Positions 49,364 to 62,254 of a DNA stretch of 64,000 nt are shown here, one piece after another. Numbering within the stretch: the stretch's first letter is position 1; each line of letters begins with the position of its first letter. The stretch lies in contig NW_027478438.1 of NCBI RefSeq assembly GCF_051014685.1, positions 1,426,001 through 1,490,000 on the forward strand, written 5' to 3'. This DNA is from Ptiloglossa arizonensis (taxonomy: Eukaryota > Arthropoda > Insecta > Hymenoptera > Colletidae). The position numbers were made by a program, and so were the translations under genes. The notes under the pieces were generated by a model. That model was given only the letters and a program-made list of their open reading frames with translations, was not told the DNA's origin and did not search any database.

Positions 49364-52300
49364 GAAGTTAAGGAATGGTTGAGAAACCATCAAAATTTTC
49401 GCAAGTCTGATTCCCGAAACCAATAACTACGAAGGCCTAGGGGAAAAGTACACATACCGTTGTAATGGGGCGAGTTTCTACTTTCAGATGCAACAGGAAT
49501 TTCTCGAGTTCGTCTATCCGTTCGCGAGATATGGGAGTTTGAAATTAAGGAATGGTTGAGAAATCATCAAAATTTTCGCTGGTCTGATACTCGAGACCAA
49601 TAACTGGAATGGCCTAGGGGAAAAGTACACACCATTGTAATCGGGCGAGTTTCTACTTTCAGATGCAACAGGAATTTCTCGAGTTCTCAATCCGTTCGCG
49701 AGATATGGGAGTTTAAAGTTAAGGAAAGCTTGAGAAACCATCAAAATTTTCGCAAGTCTGATACTCGAAACCAACAACTACTATGGCCTAGGGCAAAAAT
49801 ACACATACCGTTGTAATCGGGCGAGTTTCTGCTTTCAGACGCAGCAGGAATTTCTGGAGTTCGTCAATTCGTTCGCGAGATATGGGAGTTTGAAGTTAAG
49901 GAATGGTTGAGAAACCACCAATATTTTCGCTGATTTGATAATCGAAACCAATAACTGGAATGGCCTAGGGGAAAAGTACACATAACGTTGAAATCGGGCG
50001 AGTTTCTGCTTTCAGATGCAATAGGAATTTCTCGTGTTCGTCAATCCGTTCGCGAGGTATGTGAGTTTGAAGTTATGGTATGGTTGAGAAACCATCAAAA
50101 TTTTCGCATGTCTGTTACTCGAAACCAATAAATACAATGGCCTAGGGGAAAAATACACATACTCTTGTAATCCGGCGAGTTTCTACTTTCAGGTGAAACA
50201 GGAATTTCTCGAGCTCGTCAATCCGTTCGCGAGATATGGGAGTTCGAAGTTAAGGAATGGTTGAGAAACCACAAAAATTTTCGCTGATCTGATACTCGAA
50301 ACAAATAACTGGAATGGCCTAAGGGAAAAGTACACATACCGTTGAAATCGGGCAAGTTTCTGCTTTCCGATGCAATAGGAATTTCTCGTGTTCGTCAATC
50401 CGTTCGCGAGATATGGGAGTTTGAAGTTAAGGAATGGTTGAGAAACCATCAAAATTTTCGCACCTCTGATTCCTGAAACCAATAACTACAAAGGCCTAGG
50501 GGAAAAGTACACATACCGTTGAAATCGGGCGGGTTTCTGCTTTCAGATGCAATAGGAATTTCTCGTGTTCGTCAATCCGTTCGCGAGATATGGGAGTTTG
50601 AAGATAAGGGATGGTTGAGCAACCATCAAAATTTTCGCAAGTCTGATTCCCGAAACCAATAACTACAAAGGCCTAGGGGAAAAATACACATACCGTTGTA
50701 ATCGGGCGAGTTTCTACTTTCAGATGCAACAGGAATTTCTCGGGTTCGTCAATCCGTTCGCGAGGTATGGGTGTTTGAAGTTAAGGAATGGTTGGGAAAC
50801 CATCAAAATTTTCGCAAGTCTGATTCCCGAAACCAATAACTACGAAGGCCTAAGGGAAAAGTACACATACCATTATAATCGGGCGAGTTTCTACTTTCAA
50901 ATGCAACAGGAATTTCTCGAGTTCGTCTATCCGTTCGCGAGATATGGTAGTTTGAAATTATGGAATGGTTGAGAAATCATCAAAATTTTCGCTGGTCTGA
51001 TACTCGAGACCAATAACTGGAATGGCCTAGGGGAAAAGTACACACACCGCTGTAATCGGGCGAGTTTCTGCTTTCCGATGCAATAGGAATTTCTCGTGTT
51101 CGTCAATCCGTTCGCGAGGTATGGGAGTTTGAAGTTAAGGAACGCTTGAGAAACCATCAAAATTTTCGCATGTCTGATACCCGAAACCAATAACTACAAA
51201 GGCCGACGGGAAAAAATACACATACCGCTGTAATCGGGCGAGTTTCTGCTTTCCGATGCAATAGGAATTTCTCGTGTTCGTCAATCCGTTCGCGAGGTAT
51301 GGGAGTTTGAAGTTAAGGAATGGTTGAGAAACCATCAAAATTTTCGTAAATCTGATTCCCGAAACCAATAACTACAAAGGCCTAGGGGAAAAATACACAA
51401 ACCGTTGTAATCGTGCGAGTTTCTACTTTCAGATGCAACAGGAATTTCTCGGGTTCGTCAATCCGTTCGCGAGATATGGGAGTTTGAAGTTAAGGAACGC
51501 TTGAGAAACCATCAAAATTTTCGCATGTCTGATACTCGAAACCAATAACTACCATGCCCTAGGGGAAAAATACACATACCGCTGTAATCGGGCGAATTTC
51601 TGCTTTCCGATGCAATAGGAATTTCTCCAGTTCGTCAATCCGTTCGCGACATATGGGAGTTTGATGTTAAGGAATGGTTGAGAAACCATCAAAATTTTCG
51701 CAAGTCTGATTCCCGAAACCAATAACTACGAAGGCCTAGGGGAAAAGTACACATACCGTTGTAATCGGGCGAGTTTCTACTTTCAGATGCAACAGGAATT
51801 TCTCGAGTTCGTCTATCCGTTCGCGAGATATGGGAGTTTGAAGTTAAGGAATGGTTGAGAAATCATCAAAATTTTCGCTGGTCTGATACTCGAGACCAAT
51901 AACTGGAATGGCCTAGGGGAAAAGTACACACACCATTGTAATCGGGCGAGATTCTACTTTCAGATGCAACAGGAATTTCTCGAGTTCTCAATCCGTTCGC
52001 GAGATATGGGAGTTTGAAGTTAAGGAACGCTTGAGAAACCATCAAAATTTTCGCATGTCTGATACTCGAAACCAATAAATACAATGGCCTAGGGGAAAAA
52101 TACACATACCGTTGTAATCGGGCGAGTTTCTGCTTTCATATGCAACAGGAATTTCTCGACTTCGTCAATCCGTTCGCGAGATATGGGAGTTCGAAGTTAA
52201 GGAATGGTTGAGAAACCACAAAAATTTTCGCTGATCTGATACTCGAAACCAATAACTACAAAGGCCTAGGGGAAAAGTACACATACCGTTGAAATCGGGC

Positions 52301-55199
52301 GTGTTTCTGCTTTCAGATGCAATAGGAATTTCTCGTGTTCGTCAATCCGTTCGCGTGATATGGGAGTTTGAAGTAAAGGAATGGTTGACAAACCATCAAA
52401 ATTTTCGCAAGTCTGATACTCGAAACCAATAACTACAAAGGCCTAGGGGAAAAATACACATACCGTTGTAATCGGGCGAGTTTCTGCTTTCAGACGCAGC
52501 AGGAATTTCTCGAGTTCGTCAATTCGTTCGCGAGATGTGGGAGTTTGAAGTTAAGGAATGGTTGAGAAACCATCAAAATTTTCGCAAGTCTGATACTCGA
52601 AACCAATAACTACAAAGACCTAAGGGAAAAGTACACATACCGTTGAAATCGGGCAAGTTTCTGCTTTCCGATGCAATAGGAATTTCTCGTGTTCGTCAAT
52701 CCGTTCGCGAGATATGGGAGTTTGAAGTTAAGGAATGGTTGAGAAACCACCAAAATTTTCGCTGATTTGATACTCGAAACCAATAACTGGAATGGCCTAG
52801 TGGAAAAGTGCATATACCGTTGAAATCGGGCGAGTTTCTGCTTTAAGATGCAATAGGAATTTCTCGAGTTCGTCAATCCGTTCGCGAGATATGGGAGTTT
52901 GATGTTAAGGAATGGTTGAGAAACCATCAAAATTTTCGCACCTCTGATTCCCGAAACCAATAACTACAAAGGCCTAGGGGAAAAATACACATACCGTTGT
53001 AATCGGGCGAGTTTCTACTTTCAGATGCAACAGAAATATTTCGAGTTCGTCAATCCATTCGCGAGATATGGGAGTTTGAAGTTAAGGAATGGTTGAGAAA
53101 CCACTAAAATTTTCGCAAGTCTGATACTCGAAACCATAAACTACTATGGCCTAGGGCAAAAATACACATACCGTTGCAATCGTGCGAGTTTCTACTTTCA
53201 GATGCAACAGGAATTTCTCGAGTTCGTCAATCCGTTCGCGAGATATGGGAGTTTGAAGTTAAGGAATGGTTGAGAAAACACCAAAATTTTCGCTGATTTG
53301 ATACTCGAAACCAATAACTGGAATGGCCCAGGGGAAAAGTACACATACCGTTGAAATCGGGCGAGTTTCTGCTTTCAGGTGCAACAGTAATTTCTCGAGT
53401 TCGTCAATCCGTTCGCGAGATATGGGAGTTAGAAGTTAAGGAATGGTTGAGAAACCATCAAAATTTTCGCAAGTCTGTTTCCCGAAACCAAAAACTACAA
53501 AGGCCTAGGGGAAAAATACACATACCCTTGTAATCGTGCGAGTTTCTACTTTCAGATGCAACAGGAATTTCTCGGGTTCGTCAATCCGTTCGCGAGATAT
53601 GGGAGTTTGAAGTTAAGGAATGGTTGAGAAACCACCAAAATTTTCGCTGATTTGATACTCGAAACCAATAACTGGAATGGCCTAGTGGAAAAGTGCATAT
53701 ACCGTTGAAATCGGGCGAGTTTCTGTTTAAGATGCAATAGGAATTTCTCGAGTTCGTCAATCCGTTCGCGAGATATGGGAGTTTGATGTAAAGGAATGGT
53801 TGAGAAACCATCAAAATTTTCGCACCTCTGATTCCCGAAACCAATAACTGGAATGGCCTAAGGGAAAAGTACACATACCGTTGAAATAGGGCAAGTTTCT
53901 GCTTTCCGATGCAGTAGGAATTTCTCGTGTTCGTCAATCCGTTCGCGAGATATGGGAGTTTGAATTAAGGAATGGTTGAGGAACCATCAAAATTTTCGCT
54001 GGTCTGATACTCGAAACCAATAACTGGAATGGCCTAGGGGAAAAGTACACACACCTTTGTAATGGGGCGAGTTTCTTCTTTCAGGTGCAACAGTAATTTC
54101 TCGAGTTCGTCAATCCGTTCGCGAGATATGGGAGTTAGAACTTAAGGAATGGTTGAGAAACCATCAAAATTTTCGCAAGTCTGATTCCCGAAACCAATAG
54201 CTACAAAGGCCTAGGGGAAAAATACACATACCGTTGTAATCGTGCGAGTTTCTACTTTCAGGTGCAACAGGAATTTCTCGGGTTCGTCAATCCGTTCGCG
54301 TGATATGGGAGTTTGAAGTAAAGGAATGGTTGACAAACCATCAAAATTTTCGCAAGTCTGATACTCGAAACCAATAACTACAAAGGCCTAGGGGAAAAAT
54401 ACACATACCGTTGTAATCGGGCGAGTTTCTGCTTTCACATGCAATAGGAATTTCTCGTGTTCGTCAATCCGTTCGCGAGATATGGGAGTTTGAAGTTAAG
54501 GAATGGTTGAGAAACCACCAAAATTTTCGCTGATTTGATACTCGAAACCAATAACTGGAATGGCCTAGTGGAAAAGTGCATATACCTTTGAAATCGGGCG
54601 AGTTTCTGCTTTAAGATGCAATAGGAATTTCTCGAGTTCGTCAATCCGTTCGCGAGATATGGGAGTTTGATGTTAAGGAATGGTTGAGAAACCATCAAAA
54701 TTTTCGCACCTCTGATTCCCGAAACCAATAACTACAAAGGCCTAGGGGAAAAATACACATACCGTTGTAATCGGGCGAGTTTCTACTTTCAGATGCAACA
54801 GGAATATTTCGAGTTCGTCAATCCATTCGCGAGATATGGGAGTTTGAAGTTAAGGAATGGTTGAGAAACCACTAAAATATTCGCAAGTCTGATACTCGAA
54901 ACCATAAACTACTATGGCCTAGGGCAAAAATACACATACCGTTGCAATCGTGCGAGTTTCTACTTTCAGATGCAACAGGAATTTCTCGAGTTCGTCAATC
55001 CGTTCGCGAGATATGGGAGTTTGAAGTTAAGGAATGGTTGAGAAACCACCAAAATTTTCGCTGATTTGATACTCGAAACCAATAACTGGAATGGCCTAGG
55101 GGAAAAGTACACATACCGTTGAAATCGGGCGAGTTTCTGCTTTCAGGTGCAACAGTAATTTCTCGAGTTCGTCAATCCGTTCGCGAGATATGGGAGTTA
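49364..55199 (+). repeat. 5836 bp higher-order repeat, copy 1 (33 monomers)
   Basis: Every landmark I followed recurs at exactly +5836, equal to 33 x 177 minus 5. The left break is at 49363 (T here, A at 55199). Matching runs on into copy 2 until 55245/61081. I noticed only three substitutions between copies: 52803 G to C, 52880 G to A, and 54549 C to A at +5836. Shared rare features are GTACACACCATTG (a 2 bp loss), CGTCTCC-free TCTCCAGTTCG and CGACATATGG units, AGACCTAAGGG, GCAACAGAAATATTTCG and GTTTGAATTAAGG. Confidence 0.95.
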
Positions 55200-58100
55200 G
55201 AAGTTAAGGAATGGTTGAGAAACCATCAAAATTTTCGCAAGTCTGATTCCCGAAACCAATAACTACGAAGGCCTAGGGGAAAAGTACACATACCGTTGTA
55301 ATGGGGCGAGTTTCTACTTTCAGATGCAACAGGAATTTCTCGAGTTCGTCTATCCGTTCGCGAGATATGGGAGTTTGAAATTAAGGAATGGTTGAGAAAT
55401 CATCAAAATTTTCGCTGGTCTGATACTCGAGACCAATAACTGGAATGGCCTAGGGGAAAAGTACACACCATTGTAATCGGGCGAGTTTCTACTTTCAGAT
55501 GCAACAGGAATTTCTCGAGTTCTCAATCCGTTCGCGAGATATGGGAGTTTAAAGTTAAGGAAAGCTTGAGAAACCATCAAAATTTTCGCAAGTCTGATAC
55601 TCGAAACCAACAACTACTATGGCCTAGGGCAAAAATACACATACCGTTGTAATCGGGCGAGTTTCTGCTTTCAGACGCAGCAGGAATTTCTGGAGTTCGT
55701 CAATTCGTTCGCGAGATATGGGAGTTTGAAGTTAAGGAATGGTTGAGAAACCACCAATATTTTCGCTGATTTGATAATCGAAACCAATAACTGGAATGGC
55801 CTAGGGGAAAAGTACACATAACGTTGAAATCGGGCGAGTTTCTGCTTTCAGATGCAATAGGAATTTCTCGTGTTCGTCAATCCGTTCGCGAGGTATGTGA
55901 GTTTGAAGTTATGGTATGGTTGAGAAACCATCAAAATTTTCGCATGTCTGTTACTCGAAACCAATAAATACAATGGCCTAGGGGAAAAATACACATACTC
56001 TTGTAATCCGGCGAGTTTCTACTTTCAGGTGAAACAGGAATTTCTCGAGCTCGTCAATCCGTTCGCGAGATATGGGAGTTCGAAGTTAAGGAATGGTTGA
56101 GAAACCACAAAAATTTTCGCTGATCTGATACTCGAAACAAATAACTGGAATGGCCTAAGGGAAAAGTACACATACCGTTGAAATCGGGCAAGTTTCTGCT
56201 TTCCGATGCAATAGGAATTTCTCGTGTTCGTCAATCCGTTCGCGAGATATGGGAGTTTGAAGTTAAGGAATGGTTGAGAAACCATCAAAATTTTCGCACC
56301 TCTGATTCCTGAAACCAATAACTACAAAGGCCTAGGGGAAAAGTACACATACCGTTGAAATCGGGCGGGTTTCTGCTTTCAGATGCAATAGGAATTTCTC
56401 GTGTTCGTCAATCCGTTCGCGAGATATGGGAGTTTGAAGATAAGGGATGGTTGAGCAACCATCAAAATTTTCGCAAGTCTGATTCCCGAAACCAATAACT
56501 ACAAAGGCCTAGGGGAAAAATACACATACCGTTGTAATCGGGCGAGTTTCTACTTTCAGATGCAACAGGAATTTCTCGGGTTCGTCAATCCGTTCGCGAG
56601 GTATGGGTGTTTGAAGTTAAGGAATGGTTGGGAAACCATCAAAATTTTCGCAAGTCTGATTCCCGAAACCAATAACTACGAAGGCCTAAGGGAAAAGTAC
56701 ACATACCATTATAATCGGGCGAGTTTCTACTTTCAAATGCAACAGGAATTTCTCGAGTTCGTCTATCCGTTCGCGAGATATGGTAGTTTGAAATTATGGA
56801 ATGGTTGAGAAATCATCAAAATTTTCGCTGGTCTGATACTCGAGACCAATAACTGGAATGGCCTAGGGGAAAAGTACACACACCGCTGTAATCGGGCGAG
56901 TTTCTGCTTTCCGATGCAATAGGAATTTCTCGTGTTCGTCAATCCGTTCGCGAGGTATGGGAGTTTGAAGTTAAGGAACGCTTGAGAAACCATCAAAATT
57001 TTCGCATGTCTGATACCCGAAACCAATAACTACAAAGGCCGACGGGAAAAAATACACATACCGCTGTAATCGGGCGAGTTTCTGCTTTCCGATGCAATAG
57101 GAATTTCTCGTGTTCGTCAATCCGTTCGCGAGGTATGGGAGTTTGAAGTTAAGGAATGGTTGAGAAACCATCAAAATTTTCGTAAATCTGATTCCCGAAA
57201 CCAATAACTACAAAGGCCTAGGGGAAAAATACACAAACCGTTGTAATCGTGCGAGTTTCTACTTTCAGATGCAACAGGAATTTCTCGGGTTCGTCAATCC
57301 GTTCGCGAGATATGGGAGTTTGAAGTTAAGGAACGCTTGAGAAACCATCAAAATTTTCGCATGTCTGATACTCGAAACCAATAACTACCATGCCCTAGGG
57401 GAAAAATACACATACCGCTGTAATCGGGCGAATTTCTGCTTTCCGATGCAATAGGAATTTCTCCAGTTCGTCAATCCGTTCGCGACATATGGGAGTTTGA
57501 TGTTAAGGAATGGTTGAGAAACCATCAAAATTTTCGCAAGTCTGATTCCCGAAACCAATAACTACGAAGGCCTAGGGGAAAAGTACACATACCGTTGTAA
57601 TCGGGCGAGTTTCTACTTTCAGATGCAACAGGAATTTCTCGAGTTCGTCTATCCGTTCGCGAGATATGGGAGTTTGAAGTTAAGGAATGGTTGAGAAATC
57701 ATCAAAATTTTCGCTGGTCTGATACTCGAGACCAATAACTGGAATGGCCTAGGGGAAAAGTACACACACCATTGTAATCGGGCGAGATTCTACTTTCAGA
57801 TGCAACAGGAATTTCTCGAGTTCTCAATCCGTTCGCGAGATATGGGAGTTTGAAGTTAAGGAACGCTTGAGAAACCATCAAAATTTTCGCATGTCTGATA
57901 CTCGAAACCAATAAATACAATGGCCTAGGGGAAAAATACACATACCGTTGTAATCGGGCGAGTTTCTGCTTTCATATGCAACAGGAATTTCTCGACTTCG
58001 TCAATCCGTTCGCGAGATATGGGAGTTCGAAGTTAAGGAATGGTTGAGAAACCACAAAAATTTTCGCTGATCTGATACTCGAAACCAATAACTACAAAGG

Positions 58101-61081
58101 CCTAGGGGAAAAGTACACATACCGTTGAAATCGGGCGTGTTTCTGCTTTCAGATGCAATAGGAATTTCTCGTGTTCGTCAATCCGTTCGCGTGATATGGG
58201 AGTTTGAAGTAAAGGAATGGTTGACAAACCATCAAAATTTTCGCAAGTCTGATACTCGAAACCAATAACTACAAAGGCCTAGGGGAAAAATACACATACC
58301 GTTGTAATCGGGCGAGTTTCTGCTTTCAGACGCAGCAGGAATTTCTCGAGTTCGTCAATTCGTTCGCGAGATGTGGGAGTTTGAAGTTAAGGAATGGTTG
58401 AGAAACCATCAAAATTTTCGCAAGTCTGATACTCGAAACCAATAACTACAAAGACCTAAGGGAAAAGTACACATACCGTTGAAATCGGGCAAGTTTCTGC
58501 TTTCCGATGCAATAGGAATTTCTCGTGTTCGTCAATCCGTTCGCGAGATATGGGAGTTTGAAGTTAAGGAATGGTTGAGAAACCACCAAAATTTTCGCTG
58601 ATTTGATACTCGAAACCAATAACTGGAATGGCCTAGTGCAAAAGTGCATATACCGTTGAAATCGGGCGAGTTTCTGCTTTAAGATGCAATAGGAATTTCT
58701 CGAGTTCGTCAATCCATTCGCGAGATATGGGAGTTTGATGTTAAGGAATGGTTGAGAAACCATCAAAATTTTCGCACCTCTGATTCCCGAAACCAATAAC
58801 TACAAAGGCCTAGGGGAAAAATACACATACCGTTGTAATCGGGCGAGTTTCTACTTTCAGATGCAACAGAAATATTTCGAGTTCGTCAATCCATTCGCGA
58901 GATATGGGAGTTTGAAGTTAAGGAATGGTTGAGAAACCACTAAAATTTTCGCAAGTCTGATACTCGAAACCATAAACTACTATGGCCTAGGGCAAAAATA
59001 CACATACCGTTGCAATCGTGCGAGTTTCTACTTTCAGATGCAACAGGAATTTCTCGAGTTCGTCAATCCGTTCGCGAGATATGGGAGTTTGAAGTTAAGG
59101 AATGGTTGAGAAAACACCAAAATTTTCGCTGATTTGATACTCGAAACCAATAACTGGAATGGCCCAGGGGAAAAGTACACATACCGTTGAAATCGGGCGA
59201 GTTTCTGCTTTCAGGTGCAACAGTAATTTCTCGAGTTCGTCAATCCGTTCGCGAGATATGGGAGTTAGAAGTTAAGGAATGGTTGAGAAACCATCAAAAT
59301 TTTCGCAAGTCTGTTTCCCGAAACCAAAAACTACAAAGGCCTAGGGGAAAAATACACATACCCTTGTAATCGTGCGAGTTTCTACTTTCAGATGCAACAG
59401 GAATTTCTCGGGTTCGTCAATCCGTTCGCGAGATATGGGAGTTTGAAGTTAAGGAATGGTTGAGAAACCACCAAAATTTTCGCTGATTTGATACTCGAAA
59501 CCAATAACTGGAATGGCCTAGTGGAAAAGTGCATATACCGTTGAAATCGGGCGAGTTTCTGTTTAAGATGCAATAGGAATTTCTCGAGTTCGTCAATCCG
59601 TTCGCGAGATATGGGAGTTTGATGTAAAGGAATGGTTGAGAAACCATCAAAATTTTCGCACCTCTGATTCCCGAAACCAATAACTGGAATGGCCTAAGGG
59701 AAAAGTACACATACCGTTGAAATAGGGCAAGTTTCTGCTTTCCGATGCAGTAGGAATTTCTCGTGTTCGTCAATCCGTTCGCGAGATATGGGAGTTTGAA
59801 TTAAGGAATGGTTGAGGAACCATCAAAATTTTCGCTGGTCTGATACTCGAAACCAATAACTGGAATGGCCTAGGGGAAAAGTACACACACCTTTGTAATG
59901 GGGCGAGTTTCTTCTTTCAGGTGCAACAGTAATTTCTCGAGTTCGTCAATCCGTTCGCGAGATATGGGAGTTAGAACTTAAGGAATGGTTGAGAAACCAT
60001 CAAAATTTTCGCAAGTCTGATTCCCGAAACCAATAGCTACAAAGGCCTAGGGGAAAAATACACATACCGTTGTAATCGTGCGAGTTTCTACTTTCAGGTG
60101 CAACAGGAATTTCTCGGGTTCGTCAATCCGTTCGCGTGATATGGGAGTTTGAAGTAAAGGAATGGTTGACAAACCATCAAAATTTTCGCAAGTCTGATAC
60201 TCGAAACCAATAACTACAAAGGCCTAGGGGAAAAATACACATACCGTTGTAATCGGGCGAGTTTCTGCTTTCACATGCAATAGGAATTTCTCGTGTTCGT
60301 CAATCCGTTCGCGAGATATGGGAGTTTGAAGTTAAGGAATGGTTGAGAAACCACCAAAATTTTCGCTGATTTGATACTCGAAACAAATAACTGGAATGGC
60401 CTAGTGGAAAAGTGCATATACCTTTGAAATCGGGCGAGTTTCTGCTTTAAGATGCAATAGGAATTTCTCGAGTTCGTCAATCCGTTCGCGAGATATGGGA
60501 GTTTGATGTTAAGGAATGGTTGAGAAACCATCAAAATTTTCGCACCTCTGATTCCCGAAACCAATAACTACAAAGGCCTAGGGGAAAAATACACATACCG
60601 TTGTAATCGGGCGAGTTTCTACTTTCAGATGCAACAGGAATATTTCGAGTTCGTCAATCCATTCGCGAGATATGGGAGTTTGAAGTTAAGGAATGGTTGA
60701 GAAACCACTAAAATATTCGCAAGTCTGATACTCGAAACCATAAACTACTATGGCCTAGGGCAAAAATACACATACCGTTGCAATCGTGCGAGTTTCTACT
60801 TTCAGATGCAACAGGAATTTCTCGAGTTCGTCAATCCGTTCGCGAGATATGGGAGTTTGAAGTTAAGGAATGGTTGAGAAACCACCAAAATTTTCGCTGA
60901 TTTGATACTCGAAACCAATAACTGGAATGGCCTAGGGGAAAAGTACACATACCGTTGAAATCGGGCGAGTTTCTGCTTTCAGGTGCAACAGTAATTTCTC
61001 GAGTTCGTCAATCCGTTCGCGAGATATGGGAGTTAGAAGTTAAGGAATGGTTGAGAAACCATCAAAATTTTCGCAAGTCTG
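55200..61081 (+). repeat. 5836 bp higher-order repeat, copy 2
   Basis: The tandem partner of copy 1 follows with no gap. The final 46 bases, 61036 to 61081, repeat the start region of copy 2, showing that the exchange happened inside a shared TTAGAAGTTAAGG monomer. After 61082 (T where copy 1 context has A) the array continues with GTTTCCCG and ACCAAAAAC. Private substitutions lie at 58639, 58716 and 60385. Confidence 0.95.
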
Positions 61082-62254
61082 TTTCCCGAAACCAAAAACT
61101 ACAAAGGCCTAGGGGAAAAATACACATACCCTTGTAATCGTGCGAGTTTCTACTTTCAGATGCAACAGGAATTTCTCGGGTTCGTCAATCCGTTCGCGAG
61201 ATATGGGAGTTTGAAGTTAAGGAATGGTTGAGAAACCACCAAAATTTTCGCTGATTTGATACTCGAAACCAATAACTGGAATGGCCTAGTGGAAAAGTGC
61301 ACATACCGTTGAAATCGGGCGTGTTTCTGCTTTCAGATGCAATAGGAATTTCTCGTGTTCGTCAATCCGTTCGCGAGATATGGGAGTTTGAAGTTAAGGG
61401 ATGGTTGAGAAACCATCAAAATTTTCGCATGTCTGATACTCGAAACCAATAAATACAATGGCCTAGGGGAAAAATACACATACCGTTGTAATCCGGCGAG
61501 TTTCTAATTTCAGATGAAACAGGAATTTCTCGAGTTCGTCAATCCGTTCGCGAGATATGGGAGTTTGAAGTTAAGGAACGCTTGAGGAGCCATCAAAATT
61601 TTCGCAAGTCAGATACTCGAAACCAATAACTACTATGGCCTAGGGGAAAAGTACACACACCATTGTAATCGAGCGAGTTTCTACTTTCAGATGCAACAGG
61701 AATTTCTCGACTTCGTCAATCCGTTCGCGAGATATGGGAGTTTGAAGTTAAGGAATGGTTGAGAAACCACCAAAATTTACGTAAGTCTGATACCCGAAAC
61801 CAATAACTACAAAGGCCTAGGTGGAAAGTACACATACCGTTGAAATCGGGCGTGTTTCTGCTTTCAGATGCAATAGGAATTTCTCGTGTTCCTCAATCCG
61901 TTCGCGAGATGTGGGAGTTTGAAGTTAAGGAATGGTTGAGAAACCATCAAAATATTCGCAACTCTGATTCCCGAAACCAATAACTACAAAGGCCTAGGTG
62001 AAAAGTACACATACCGTTGAAATCGGGCTAGTTTCTGCTTTCAGATGCGATAGGAATTTCTCGAGTTCGTCAATCCGTTCGCGAGATATGGGAGTTTGAT
62101 GTTAAGGAATGGTTGAAAAACCATCAAAATTTTCGCAACTCTGATTCCCGAAACCAATAACTACAAAGGCCTAGGTGAAAAGTACACATACCGTTGAAAT
62201 CGGGCTAGTTTCTGCTTTCAGATGCAATAGGAATTTCTCGAGTTCGTCAATCCG
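61082..62254 (+). repeat. Linker with block-A-like monomers
   Basis: Six to seven monomers. It includes GGAACGCTTGAGGAGCC and CGACTTCGTC units like those of D1, a unique CAAAATTTACGTAAG unit (about 61775), TGTTCCTCAATCC (about 61890), and AAAATATTCGCAACTC (about 61950), a variant otherwise seen mainly in block A. AGGTGAAAAGTAC occurs in two successive units. No gene is seen. Confidence 0.7.
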
